In this document: positions 8,056 to 20,899 of the stretch, piece by piece
Layout: each line of letters starts with the position of its first letter
Position numbering within the stretch: the first letter of the stretch is position 1
DNA from: Paenibacillus plantiphilus
GTDB lineage: Bacteria > Bacillota > Bacilli > Paenibacillales > Paenibacillaceae
Assembly (NCBI RefSeq): GCF_927798095.1
Contig: NZ_CAKMMF010000036.1
Coordinates: 1 to 50,286 of the forward strand
DNA: 50,286 bases
Reading direction: 5' to 3'
Position numbers and translations under genes: made by a program
Notes under the pieces: model-generated
What the model saw: only the letters and a program-made list of their open reading frames with translations
Databases searched by the model: none
Told to the model about the DNA's origin: nothing

Positions 8056-9194
8056 CACCGCGCACCTCGTGCTGACGCAAGGGCGAAACGATCCGGCGCG
8101 AAGGCCATCAGCAAGTCCGAAGCAATCCGCCGCTCTGCCAACAGGTCGCCAACTATCGCCGAAGTGGCTGGACTTAGCAATATGCCATTGCGATAATGTC
8201 CGGCAGCAATGATGATGTTCGGCTGACCTGGAACCGTTCCGATAAGCGGATAGCCATCCAGCGTCGCTGGCCTTAATCCAGCCCAGCGGAGATACGGCTG
8301 TTTGCCCTCCAGAAAAGGAAACAGCCCCGGCCCCCAGCGAAGCAGCCTGTTTATGCCGCGTTCCGTCACTGAATTATCGTAGCCCGCTACATCTTCGGAG
8401 GCGCCGCATACAAGCGAGCCGTTCCTTTTGCCTACCCAATAGGCTTGACTTGAGAACACCATATGTTTGACATCCGGCAGCGTTCCATCGAATGCGCAAA
8501 TCTGGCCCCGTATAGGATGAATCGGAATCGGGAACCCGAGCAGCTCTGCATAATAACATGCCCATGCCCCAGCGCAAACTACCAGCTTGTCGCCATCAAT
8601 GTGCTCGCCGGAACCGATTCTGATGCGAATACCGTTATCGGTATTATGAACAGTTATATCGCCTGCATGGGCAACGAACTGAACCCCCAGCTTTCTGCAT
8701 GCCGCCTCCAATGCTTCTACAAGCTTGGGCGCATACACATGACTTTCATGCGGACTGTAAATCGCAGCGACCGCACGACTTGACAATGCGGGCTCCATCT
8801 TGTGAAGACGCCCTGCCTCCACCAGCTCGGCATCTGCGCCGAATCTGTGCTGCCAAGCCATTCTTGTCTGCAGCGGCAGCACATCTGCTTCATGCATCGC
8901 AACCGACAAGCTGCCTGATGACACAAGCTCGGCGCTCAATCCCGACACAGCTTCAATGCGCTCTACCCATTCAGGGTATCGCTTCAAACTATCCAGACAA
9001 AGCCGGAAGAAAGTGTCCGGCTGCTCTGCATTTTCCGTATAAGGCGCCAGCATGCCCGCTGCCGCTCCTGATGCTTGACCGCCGATTGCTCCGGGCTCGA
9101 CCACTGTTACACGCGCACCGCCTTGCACAGCCTCGAAAGCGCAAGAAAGTCCAATAATGCCGCCGCCGAGAATGACAACAGAATGGCCCGCCAC
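8055..9194 (-). CDS. thiO: Glycine oxidase ThiO
   Basis: 379 residues, the usual length. This FAD enzyme oxidises glycine to the iminoglycine (dehydroglycine) used in thiazole synthesis. The N-terminus has the Rossmann dinucleotide motif VVILGGGIIGLSCA with an acidic residue at the end of strand 2 (VVEPG), then the DAO-type GGQASGAAAGMLAPY. The C-terminus has GLRPATLDGYPLIG and AAGHYRNGILLSP, typical of D-amino-acid/glycine oxidases. The frame is open much further upstream, but that part only mirrors thiG. The true start is the GTG at 9194, 1 nt after the thiG stop, with AAGGGAG 8 nt before it. Confidence 0.93.
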   Translation of the reverse strand: MAGHSVVILGGGIIGLSCAFEAVQGGARVTVVEPGAIGGQASGAAAGMLAPYTENAEQPDTFFRLCLDSLKRYPEWVERIEAVSGLSAELVSSGSLSVAMHEADVLPLQTRMAWQHRFGADAELVEAGRLHKMEPALSSRAVAAIYSPHESHVYAPKLVEALEAACRKLGVQFVAHAGDITVHNTDNGIRIRIGSGEHIDGDKLVVCAGAWACYYAELLGFPIPIHPIRGQICAFDGTLPDVKHMVFSSQAYWVGKRNGSLVCGASEDVAGYDNSVTERGINRLLRWGPGLFPFLEGKQPYLRWAGLRPATLDGYPLIGTVPGQPNIIIAAGHYRNGILLSPATSAIVGDLLAERRIASDLLMAFAPDRFALASARGAR

Positions 9195-9195
9195 G

Positions 9196-10026
9196 TCAAT
9201 GGCTCCCTTCCTGCGAAGCAGCCGCCACAGCCGCCATCGGCATTGAAATACCCTCATGCACGCTGCTCGCGGAGGCGTACCTGCGCTGCGGAATGCGGCC
9301 AGCCTGATAGGAAAGCCGTCCAGCCTCCACGGCAAGACGCATCGCACGAGCCATCGCAACAGGATCATTCGCCTTCGCCACCGGTGTATTGACAAGAATG
9401 CCATCTGCGCCAAGCTCCATCGCCCTAACGACATCAACCGCCGAACCGATCCCCGCATCCACAATAATCGGAACCTTCGCATCCTCCACGATAAGCCCGA
9501 TATTATAAGGATTGAGAATGCCAAGCCCGGAGCCGATAGGCGCACCTCCTGGCATGACTGCGGAAGCTCCCGCTTCCTCCAGCCTTTTGCAAAGAATGGG
9601 ATCGTCTGACGTATAGGGTAGAACGACAAAATTTTCTTTTGCCAGCTGCTCTGTCGCCCGCAATGTTTCGATCGGATCGGGCAGCAGCGTTCGCGGATTT
9701 GCGCTAATCTCAACCTTAATCCAATTGCCAAGCCCGGCTGCCTTGGCCAATCTCGCGATGCGAATCGCTTCCTCTGCGTTGCTCGCGCCGGATGTGTTCG
9801 GCAGAAAAACCAGCTCACGATCCGTCATATGCTGCAAAATCGAGTCATCCTCGACACTTGCAAGATTGACTCGGCGAACTGCAAAAGTAATCACCTCAGC
9901 TCCAGAAGCATGGAGCGCCATCTGAAGCACTGCCGGACTCGGGAATCTCCCCGTTCCTAAGAAAAATCGCGAAGAAAGCTTTTTACCGTCAATTACTAGC
10001 GGATCTTCATGGCCTGCCGTGATCAC
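9196..10026 (-). CDS. thiG: Thiazole synthase ThiG
   Basis: 276 residues. ThiG condenses 1-deoxyxylulose 5-phosphate, iminoglycine and the ThiS thiocarboxylate into the thiazole phosphate. [11 protein letters not shown], the lysine in NWIKVEI (expected Schiff-base residue), [11 protein letters not shown] and [20 protein letters not shown] are typical of the family's TIM barrel. A TTG at 10035 is in frame, but the GGAGGAGG site touches it directly. The GTG at 10026 has the proper 9-nt spacing and lies just after the thiE-thiS stop, so I use it. Confidence 0.93.
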   Translation of the reverse strand: MITAGHEDPLVIDGKKLSSRFFLGTGRFPSPAVLQMALHASGAEVITFAVRRVNLASVEDDSILQHMTDRELVFLPNTSGASNAEEAIRIARLAKAAGLGNWIKVEISANPRTLLPDPIETLRATEQLAKENFVVLPYTSDDPILCKRLEEAGASAVMPGGAPIGSGLGILNPYNIGLIVEDAKVPIIVDAGIGSAVDVVRAMELGADGILVNTPVAKANDPVAMARAMRLAVEAGRLSYQAGRIPQRRYASASSVHEGISMPMAAVAAASQEGSH

Positions 10027-10031
10027 GCCGC

Positions 10032-10883
10032 TCAACCTCCTCCTACAAAATGAACAAGCTCCACAACGGCTCCCTCAGTAAGAGGAGCGCTCACCCAGCT
10101 CTCTATCGGCACGATCTCGCCATTCAATTCGACGACAATACGTTTATCGCGCAGATTCAATTGCTCCACCAGCTCCAGCACAGTCCGCGCAGTCGTCCGC
10201 TCTTCGCGTCCGTTGACGCAAACCTTGCGAGAGCTGCTTATCATGCTGTCGATTTGCTTTAATCGTATGTGATGCAGAAATGAACGGCATGCCCCCGCTA
10301 CATCCTCGCTCCCGACAATAGCTGAGACCGCGCATATCCAAGCAGCACCCGCATCAAGCACAGCATTCACATTATCAAGCGTAATACCGCCGATTGCAAC
10401 GAAAGGCAGCTTCACCCTCTCAGCCGCTTCGCGAACATAGTCTGTCGTAACCGCCGTTCTGCCCGGCTTCGTTCCAGTCGGATAGACGGGACCGACACCG
10501 ATGTAATCCGCGCCTCCACGCTCGGCTTCCAGCGCCTGTTTGATACCATGAGTCGATATCCCGATTATTTTGTCCGGGCCGAGAATGCGCCTTGCCTCTG
10601 CCAGCGGCAGATCGTCCTGCCCCAGATGCACGCCGTCTGCGCCAACCGCCAGCGCAATATCAAGATGGTCATTGACAATGAACGGCACCTCATAACGCTG
10701 TGTCAGCTCGCGAAGCGCATAAGCTTGCGCAAGCACTTCGCGCTTGGGCGTATCCTTTGCCCGCAATTGCACAATATCTGCTCCGCCGATTAATGCTTGC
10801 TCCATCACATCGAGCATCGTTCGACCGGGATGGTAATTCTCACCTGTAATCACATATAACCGGCAATCGTTCAGCCTTTTCAC
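10032..10883 (-). CDS. thiE-thiS: ThiE-ThiS fusion: thiamine-phosphate synthase with sulfur carrier
   Basis: 283 residues in one frame. Residues 1-210 are ThiE, which joins HMP-PP and thiazole phosphate: [44 protein letters not shown] and AIGGI. Residues about 218-283 are a complete ThiS ubiquitin-like carrier ([11 protein letters not shown] at its start) ending in the free Gly-Gly needed for adenylation by ThiF. An internal ATG precedes the ThiS part but has no ribosome binding site, so a true fusion is likely. The start is GTG with GGGAGG 11 nt upstream. It sits between thiF and thiG, its functional partners. Confidence 0.9.
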   Translation of the reverse strand: MKRLNDCRLYVITGENYHPGRTMLDVMEQALIGGADIVQLRAKDTPKREVLAQAYALRELTQRYEVPFIVNDHLDIALAVGADGVHLGQDDLPLAEARRILGPDKIIGISTHGIKQALEAERGGADYIGVGPVYPTGTKPGRTAVTTDYVREAAERVKLPFVAIGGITLDNVNAVLDAGAAWICAVSAIVGSEDVAGACRSFLHHIRLKQIDSMISSSRKVCVNGREERTTARTVLELVEQLNLRDKRIVVELNGEIVPIESWVSAPLTEGAVVELVHFVGGG

Positions 10884-10938
10884 CTCGTTGCTCGCCTCCC
10901 AACTGTCTCTTTCCAGAACAGCTTCTTCGCATCCTGAT

Positions 10939-13948
<3,010 letters not shown>

Positions 13949-14027
13949 CTAGAAGGCGCATGTCGTATAGAGGGTGCGGACGGGCAATGCTGCAGCGCTT
14001 CGTTAGCCGTCCTTCGTCAGAGCGCAC

Positions 14028-14054
14028 AAAAAAACCGCTCCGGCGAAGGAGCGG
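14028..14054 (-). terminator. Intrinsic terminator of the TPP riboswitch
   Basis: On the minus strand CCGCTCC, a 6-nt loop and GGAGCGG make a perfect 7-bp stem followed by seven T. It lies between the aptamer and thiC, so it is most likely the expression platform that ends transcription when TPP is bound. Confidence 0.85.
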
Positions 14055-14178
14055 TGAATGTCGCGGTCTGCTGCCCGCAAGCTGAAGCATGCGCTTCACA
14101 CTCGCGGGCACACAAGTCATTCGGCCTGTCATGATCTGCAATCACAACGGTCCGCATGCTTGCTTGGCACGCACAATC

Positions 14179-14275
14179 CCACTTTCCTACGCTGGCATGA
14201 CCCAGATCAGGTTCGAAGGGACCAAGGCAATTGCGTGCCTTATCTCAGCCCATTTAATGGGCGCCCCTAGTGGAT
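14179..14275 (-). ncRNA. TPP riboswitch (THI element)
   Basis: The minus strand shows the classic conserved blocks in order: CCACTAGGGG, GGGCTGAGATAAGGC, CCTGATCTGGGTCATGCCAG and CGTAGGAAAGTGG. Bound thiamine pyrophosphate is expected to switch off the thi operon through the downstream terminator. Confidence 0.97.
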
Positions 14276-14286
14276 TTCCTGGTTCG

Positions 14287-14316
14287 ACTATACCGCTGAT
14301 GAACAAACATTGTCAA
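14287..14316 (-). promoter_or_regulatory. Sigma-A promoter of the thi operon
   Basis: TTGACA (14316-14311), 18-nt spacer, TATAGT (14292-14287) on the minus strand. Transcription would start a few bases before the riboswitch. Confidence 0.75.
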
Positions 14317-14408
14317 TCTTTATTCTTCATACTTGTCCTTCCCCAGCGCAGCGGCCTGTATGTTCATTTCAATCGTTCAATTTATATAGCAGGTTTAATC
14401 ATCCTCCG

Positions 14409-17400
14409 CTATTGCCTTCGATGAACACCAACCGTTTGCTGAATATTGCCCCTGATCGCAATTGGCACTGTCGTTGTTTTAATCGTTCCATTGCTGTAAG
14501 TGGCAGTAAACGTAAAGATGAGAGGACCGTCCGGCAAATGCTCGAAGCTCTCGTCCCACATCTCCCCAGTCCAGCTCGTACCTGCTGCATTGGAGGGTGT
14601 CATATCTACTGAAAAACCGCCCATCGTCACTTCAACCTGTTCCGTCCGCGTAGCTGTACCCGTTGCCGTCGTGCCGCTTGCCAGAACAAATTTCTCACCG
14701 GCCCAGAATACATCGTATCCTCGCGGACTATTATCGGTACCACTCTCCTTATTATTGAAGGACTTCCGTCTCTCATTCCAAAGAGCTGTGTGGTCCACCT
14801 GTCCTTCAACTTTCAGCGGCAGCACTGTAATTGTCTTAACAACGACAACTGCTGGAGCTTTGCCATCCGAGACCATTTGCTCGACCTTGTATCCCCCTGG
14901 CTCGGCTCCTCTGAATACCGGCCCTGTAGTTGAATAAGGCTGATTAACATGATAGGCAAAAGATTGCTCCATTCCATCGGGGTCCGTCACTTTATAGCTG
15001 ACGCTTAGCATGTCTCTGTCCGGGTCATCCAGCGCATGCGATACTCGGATCATATCCCCCTCATAGACCGGTTTGGGCAGCCAGTCAAAATCAGCTGTCG
15101 GCGGCCGGTTCGTCTCGATATAAAAGTACTTGGGAGCGCTCCACTCGCTCCAATCATATCCGTCATAGGTCCGAACTATGACATACATCGGGACATGCTC
15201 CGGCAAATCAACGCTGGGCCGCCAATTCAGTGAAGCCCCCGGCTTCACGCCGGATTCAAACAGCTGCATTCCGCCATACCTGTAGAGCTTGAGCTCATAG
15301 CGGGTTTGCGGGTCATTATCCGCATCCGAATAGCTCCACATGAAAGCTGGACGCAGCTCAGTGAGCTTCGTCGGATTGTTCTGATCCACACTCTCTGGCA
15401 CTGTAATTTGAGCCACAGGCTTGTGGTTCACAATGTTCACCTGGCGGCTGAACTGCGCTTCCGCTCCTGCCGAGTCTGTCACTATTTGACGAATGGTAAA
15501 AGAACCCAAGCTGCTGAATGTCTTTGACCAATTGGTGCGCGATGTGCTCTGTATGGACTCCGCCCCGCCAGTAGTCATATTGCGAATATAGTACTCATGC
15601 GGCAGATTTTGGCGTCCGCCATCCTCTGCATCATAGGCTGTTGAATTGATCGTGATCGGCACGTTGCGGAACGTGTTGATATGGGATGTCGTGAAGCCTG
15701 GAACAGGCGGTGTGTTTGGCGTTGCAATAGATGATACATCCAACGTCACGACAGTGTAGTCCGACCAAGCCCCGTATTCATCCTTCACAGCAAGCCCAAT
15801 ATCATAAGGCCCCTTCTCCTGCGGTGTTACAAGCTTCTCATAGATCGTTGCTCCTGAAGGTGTTGTGTAAAAGAACTTCTTCTCGACGATCCCTTTTGTC
15901 CGCAGATAGTCCAAACCTGTAGCTTCAGTTGAATACTTCGTACTGCTTTCATATCTATCCGGGTCAAAGCTGCTGTCACTCCAGATCAGCTTGCCGTCTG
16001 CCGCTGGAACAACCGTGAACTTCGAAATCGGACGGCGATGCACCGTGACCTGCTTCATGAACGGATTGGAATTTTTTCGATAGTTGTCAAAGGTCATGTC
16101 CGGCGTGAGATAGTCCGGATGCGGATCATCCTTCGCCCTTAGCGTCACCTGGTAGTCGCCGACCTTATCAAAGCCCAACCGCTCGGAATCGAAGGTTTGG
16201 CCGTTCAGTGCCGATACGCCCCCATTGTTAATAAACCTTGGTGTGTGCTGGATGCTCCAGCGATAGGAGCCAGCCTTCGGATCGCCTTCGGGATCGAGGA
16301 AGAGGATGTTCTTATACGCTACATCAGCCGTCGCGGTTCCTTCGTCCCAAATCGCATAGCTGTCCGACCATTCCACCTTATGACGCACAGCTTTGTACGT
16401 AAGCGAGCTGAACCGCACAAAGGACTTATCGCTATAATAACCGAAGCGTCCTTCGCTATATGCGCCGTCCTTCGCGGACAAGATCGGGATGTTATTCAGA
16501 AACACCTCGATTTCATCGCCTACCGCTTTAATGCGCATACCATAGCTTTTATCCGATTCAAATGCGTAGCTGCCAGTCTGAAGGACTGTTTGTTGGCCAT
16601 TCACATATTTGACGAGATTGAACGAGGTTCCGTCGGTTTCCACCGCATATCGATTCTTCGGGTCCTGCATCCGGAAGGAGAAGCCCATCGTCTCGTTGTC
16701 ATATGGAATATCCACCATCCGCAGACTGAATCTCATTTCGGCATCATTCAGTGATAGGTTGGACATGAACTGACCATTCGTGTATGCCTTGCGAACGATC
16801 GGCGCCGTTGACGGCGTGCCAGCAACAGCATTTATACCGTAATATCCTTCGCTCAACTCTGTAAAAAAGACGTAAAACCCGTCGCCGAAATATTCGCCGT
16901 AACGGATCGCATTACTGATTTCCAGCTTGCTTATAAGCGAGCCGGAAGGACTGTACACGCTGCCGAAGTCGGTACGATGACCCTCGACGGTTACAGACCC
17001 TTTGCCTGCTGCGGAATTCCCATTCCAATCTACATAATAATTGTCGAACTGAACTGCCGATACACTGTCTCCCTGCAGCTCGGAATAGCGTTGTTTCAGA
17101 GCACCCGTATGCATATCCAATACGAGGATGCCGTCTGTCGGGAAGTTGAACATTCCTTCCCACCGATTTTGATAAAATCTTGCCGCTACCTCCGCCTTGA
17201 ACGGATTGATCGCCAGCCCGATATACGAATCGAAATCATACATGCTTCCATATCCGCCCAGAGAGCCCCTTGTCGGATAACCAAGCTCTGATGGCGGCGT
17301 CATGTAAGTGCGCCAGGCAACAGTTAAATCCGGGTTATATTTCGTTACACTGAGATCGTAATATTGATCTATGTTTCCGTTGCGAGAGGCGAAGCCTCCC

Positions 17401-20400
17401 TGTGCGAACAGGTTTCCATAAGGATCGCGGAACAATTTTCCTACCTTATACTTTGCCCCATGATTATTAATATAAGGTCCTCTTGGCGCAGGTATCGTCC
17501 AGTCCGGCTTATTCGTCAAAGTCAGATCCGGCGTTAGCTCAATCCATTTCGTTACCGGAATACCGGCAGAATGGTTCATACTAGTCGAGTAATCCGAACG
17601 CAGCATAACGTTGCTGCCTTTCGTATGGTCTATCTTCCAGTTGGACCAGCCATTCATGTCGCCCCGGCCCAGATCATAGATCATTGTTTTTTCTTTCAGC
17701 AATGCGCCTGTATACGCATTATGGACACGCAGATTGATGCTCACATCGATCATATCAAGGATATACAAATATTGATCGGCAATGTCCCAATCCAGTATCT
17801 GGCCTTTATTGCGGATCACGAATGCATAGGGACTGCCGTTCTTGTACCTGTGCTTGAGGCTCCGGGTTTTGTCATCGATATAGGACTCTACCGGTGAGAG
17901 CCGCTTGGGATCAAGTGCGTATATGCCATTGGTCGATGTGAACAATTGGCTTTGGAAATAAAACAGCTTTTTATTGGAACGCAGCTTCGCTTCCTGATCT
18001 TCCTTAATTATATTCCCGGTGTTATCTATCAAGGGATGGATCAGACTCGTATTAAAGCTGGTCGCTGCTCTCCACGGCGACAATCGGTTTGTACCGAAGC
18101 CATTATTGATCAACGGGAAACTGTTGAACGTCCTACTGCCCATGTACCCCGTTACCTTGTAAATATTATCGCCTTGATCGCCGAAGTTCCTCCCTTCGCC
18201 GCCAACGAGGCTGCCACCCTCCGCGTGCCACAGGTTTGATTTGTTAAAAACCTGCTCGTGGCTGTTCGTCACATATACCGGCCAATTCAGCATATCGTTC
18301 ACTCTTACGGTCGTTGATGCGTCCAGATCCGGCTGCGGATTCTTGCCTTCTACCTCGAACGAAACCTCCGGAGCATTGTTCACGACATCCAGTATAAGCG
18401 TCGATTCGGCTGCAGCCGACGTATCCCCTGCCTTTCCATAGTTTTCAGTTACCTTCACATAGAACAAATACTTACCCACCTTCGGAGGGTTAATGACAAC
18501 ATTCTGCAGTTTGCCATCGATGGACTGCCAAGCATCGTCTGCGAAGCCGTTATTCTTCGCATCATATTTGTACTTGTACTCTGCCAGAACGATTTCATCT
18601 CCATCCGGACTGTAGGACTCGTTGAGGATAACGGATGGTTCATTGCGTATGCCGAGTGACGGCACTTTGAGCTTGGCAATCGGCGGCAGATCCGGCTTGA
18701 CGATAATTGTACAGGTGGCTGGCGATTCGGACTTCAAGCCATCTGTATCATAGACATCGAGCGACACAGTTACAGTAATATTTTCGCTCGTCCCATTCGT
18801 GTACGAGTTGTTCTTATTCGTCCATTCATCGCGGCTGTGCTTAATCCCTTTGCCTATCGGACTATAGCTTCTGCTCGAATTGAAGGCAGAATCGGGCACA
18901 GGATGATTCTCAATGACGAATGGCGGACATTCGAGAACAGCAACCGGATTTTTGGAGACGACATTGATATACGTCGAAGACTGCGCCGTTAATCCCCATT
19001 CATCGCGAATCTGAGCGGAAATATTGTGGAAGCCCTTCTCCATCGTAATGTTGAGCATGGCCCAGTCATGGACCGGATACTTGGTTGGCAGTGACCTTAT
19101 CCAGGAGGACTGGCTCTGGCTGAAGAAAAATTCGTCAAAAAAAATCCGATCACCATCTGGATCGCTTGGTGTCGGAATACTGGGATTTTGTATGACAATG
19201 AGATCTAATTTCGTCCCTTCTACGATATGATGTACTGGCTTAGTCGGTTCTTCCGGCCGTACAAAAGCGATTTGAAATTGAGGTGGGTTATTGTCACTAT
19301 CAGGAGCTTGTACAACCAGCGGTTTCGGTCCGACTACCTTCTCACCGCAGCTTGTTTTGATTGTCATGTACACATTATGCGAACCAACACCGATAATCGA
19401 TGGATAGGTGCTGTGCGTGAAGGTGGAGTCTTTCGTGTGTCCATATACCTCTGGGCCTGTCCATGTTATTCCCCGTTCGATCTTGAACGAGTGCGATTGA
19501 TAGGTGCAGCCATTCATAAGGAAGTCCTTCGGAATTAATGTGAACGAATCACGATAATTAATCTTGTTAGGGTCAATATCGAAGTCACCAGTGAATGTCT
19601 TCGTGCCAGGGTCGCCAGGCTTGAATTCTTTTGATACTTCATTGTTGCTTTCCGATTCTTCATCGATTGAATTCGCAGAATCCACAATGAATCGGAATGT
19701 TTTCTTTGCAGCGGAAGTGAATTTGTAATCGAATGAAATATCTCTTGTAGAGCTATTGGATGGAACAGAAGACAGCGTGCTTAGATGCAGCTGCGCACCC
19801 GTTTCGTCCAATACTTTTAGGTTGAACGATTTGTTGATAGCTGGGCCTTCATTGCGATACTGGGCTTTGAAGGTTGAGGTTTTGCCGATCTCAGGTGTTT
19901 CCGCACTTACAATATCAATTGCAACAAGATCGGGTTGGGTTGGTTCAACTATTCTTTCATAGGTGACATCAATTTCAAATTCCATGATGTATGTTAATGC
20001 GATCCATTGTGTCACTGTATCTAATCTATAAATGCGCCCTTCTACCGGATATGGTAACGAATAATCAGGTTCATAATCCCCAATTGGTTTATTAAACTTT
20101 TCTATCATAGGTTTATGAAGCTTGATATAGCCGAAACCATCTTTACCTTTTCCTTTTTCATCGACTATAATTCCAGTCTTACTCTCACAATTTCCATACT
20201 GATCTTTCGTTTCACAAATTCTTTTTCCGTTTTCATCTAGATCCCCAACAGGAATAGCGTCTATAATATTGAAGGATGGAGGGTAGATTAAAGATTTAGG
20301 TATAACAACCATATCCTTCGTTTCAAATGTTGCTGGGGGCATTATTGCATCCGACCAAGAAGCTGCTGATCCATCAGGAAACCGAAGTTGTTCAGGGATC

Positions 20401-20885
20401 TTCCTTCCACTAATATCTTTATCCGGAAACAGCCCTGGATACTGCGATATTCCATTACTCATCGATGCAACAGCTCCAGGGAATTCATATGTTCCTATTT
20501 CCGGCAAACTAGTTCGCCAATTCTTACCTGAGCTAGTCCGCCAGATCGCATGGTACATATGTGAATCTGTTGTACCAGTTAAAGGGACCATATCTCCATT
20601 TAATCCCCCGACAATAATTTTATTAGTAGATTCATTATATTCTCCCAATTGCCCCTTACTTATACCGTTTTTTTTCAAATTATAAGATTTTACATTATAG
20701 TTCGTGAACTGGGGAACTAGTACAGAAATATTGCGAAGAAGTATAGGGCTATATTTCTGATACCCTGTCATATTAGCTGACGATATTGTTTTCGTCATCG
20801 TGCTTGCTTCTGCCGCCATTGTAGGCATCGGAAACAATGTGACTACTATTGCTAGAAATAATAGTATGGAAATAAAACGTTTCAA
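14409..20885 (-). CDS. Giant secreted multidomain surface protein with CARDB and PKD-like repeats
   Basis: 2158 residues. A signal peptide (MKRFISILLFLAIVV, cleavage near TMA-AEA) is followed by an N-terminal domain of about 300 residues that I do not recognise. A CARDB-like domain covers about 315-420 (PDLVAIDIV...). Ig/PKD-like beta modules start near 535, 648, 735 and 840 and again near 1617, 1727, 1820 and 1925. Residues about 1375-1497 look like a concanavalin/LamG-type or DUF1080-type sandwich, and about 2032-2158 form a beta-rich C-terminal domain. No SLH, LPXTG or hydrophobic tail is seen, so its anchoring is unclear. I use the TTG at 20885 (AAGGTGG 9 nt upstream); the GTG at 20894 touches that site. 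It follows an SLH gene by 14 nt, so co-transcription is likely. Role inferred: adhesion or surface binding; substrate unknown. Confidence 0.85.
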   Translation of the reverse strand: MKRFISILLFLAIVVTLFPMPTMAAEASTMTKTISSANMTGYQKYSPILLRNISVLVPQFTNYNVKSYNLKKNGISKGQLGEYNESTNKIIVGGLNGDMVPLTGTTDSHMYHAIWRTSSGKNWRTSLPEIGTYEFPGAVASMSNGISQYPGLFPDKDISGRKIPEQLRFPDGSAASWSDAIMPPATFETKDMVVIPKSLIYPPSFNIIDAIPVGDLDENGKRICETKDQYGNCESKTGIIVDEKGKGKDGFGYIKLHKPMIEKFNKPIGDYEPDYSLPYPVEGRIYRLDTVTQWIALTYIMEFEIDVTYERIVEPTQPDLVAIDIVSAETPEIGKTSTFKAQYRNEGPAINKSFNLKVLDETGAQLHLSTLSSVPSNSSTRDISFDYKFTSAAKKTFRFIVDSANSIDEESESNNEVSKEFKPGDPGTKTFTGDFDIDPNKINYRDSFTLIPKDFLMNGCTYQSHSFKIERGITWTGPEVYGHTKDSTFTHSTYPSIIGVGSHNVYMTIKTSCGEKVVGPKPLVVQAPDSDNNPPQFQIAFVRPEEPTKPVHHIVEGTKLDLIVIQNPSIPTPSDPDGDRIFFDEFFFSQSQSSWIRSLPTKYPVHDWAMLNITMEKGFHNISAQIRDEWGLTAQSSTYINVVSKNPVAVLECPPFVIENHPVPDSAFNSSRSYSPIGKGIKHSRDEWTNKNNSYTNGTSENITVTVSLDVYDTDGLKSESPATCTIIVKPDLPPIAKLKVPSLGIRNEPSVILNESYSPDGDEIVLAEYKYKYDAKNNGFADDAWQSIDGKLQNVVINPPKVGKYLFYVKVTENYGKAGDTSAAAESTLILDVVNNAPEVSFEVEGKNPQPDLDASTTVRVNDMLNWPVYVTNSHEQVFNKSNLWHAEGGSLVGGEGRNFGDQGDNIYKVTGYMGSRTFNSFPLINNGFGTNRLSPWRAATSFNTSLIHPLIDNTGNIIKEDQEAKLRSNKKLFYFQSQLFTSTNGIYALDPKRLSPVESYIDDKTRSLKHRYKNGSPYAFVIRNKGQILDWDIADQYLYILDMIDVSINLRVHNAYTGALLKEKTMIYDLGRGDMNGWSNWKIDHTKGSNVMLRSDYSTSMNHSAGIPVTKWIELTPDLTLTNKPDWTIPAPRGPYINNHGAKYKVGKLFRDPYGNLFAQGGFASRNGNIDQYYDLSVTKYNPDLTVAWRTYMTPPSELGYPTRGSLGGYGSMYDFDSYIGLAINPFKAEVAARFYQNRWEGMFNFPTDGILVLDMHTGALKQRYSELQGDSVSAVQFDNYYVDWNGNSAAGKGSVTVEGHRTDFGSVYSPSGSLISKLEISNAIRYGEYFGDGFYVFFTELSEGYYGINAVAGTPSTAPIVRKAYTNGQFMSNLSLNDAEMRFSLRMVDIPYDNETMGFSFRMQDPKNRYAVETDGTSFNLVKYVNGQQTVLQTGSYAFESDKSYGMRIKAVGDEIEVFLNNIPILSAKDGAYSEGRFGYYSDKSFVRFSSLTYKAVRHKVEWSDSYAIWDEGTATADVAYKNILFLDPEGDPKAGSYRWSIQHTPRFINNGGVSALNGQTFDSERLGFDKVGDYQVTLRAKDDPHPDYLTPDMTFDNYRKNSNPFMKQVTVHRRPISKFTVVPAADGKLIWSDSSFDPDRYESSTKYSTEATGLDYLRTKGIVEKKFFYTTPSGATIYEKLVTPQEKGPYDIGLAVKDEYGAWSDYTVVTLDVSSIATPNTPPVPGFTTSHINTFRNVPITINSTAYDAEDGGRQNLPHEYYIRNMTTGGAESIQSTSRTNWSKTFSSLGSFTIRQIVTDSAGAEAQFSRQVNIVNHKPVAQITVPESVDQNNPTKLTELRPAFMWSYSDADNDPQTRYELKLYRYGGMQLFESGVKPGASLNWRPSVDLPEHVPMYVIVRTYDGYDWSEWSAPKYFYIETNRPPTADFDWLPKPVYEGDMIRVSHALDDPDRDMLSVSYKVTDPDGMEQSFAYHVNQPYSTTGPVFRGAEPGGYKVEQMVSDGKAPAVVVVKTITVLPLKVEGQVDHTALWNERRKSFNNKESGTDNSPRGYDVFWAGEKFVLASGTTATGTATRTEQVEVTMGGFSVDMTPSNAAGTSWTGEMWDESFEHLPDGPLIFTFTATYSNGTIKTTTVPIAIRGNIQQTVGVHRRQ

Positions 20886-20899
20886 ATCTGTCACCCACC

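Noticed and set aside
9195..9818. N-terminal extension of thiO
   Set aside because: It is thiG read in another frame; the GTG at 9194 has the proper site.
10032..10245. Separate thiS gene starting at an internal ATG
   Set aside because: No ribosome binding site precedes that ATG and the frame is continuous with thiE.
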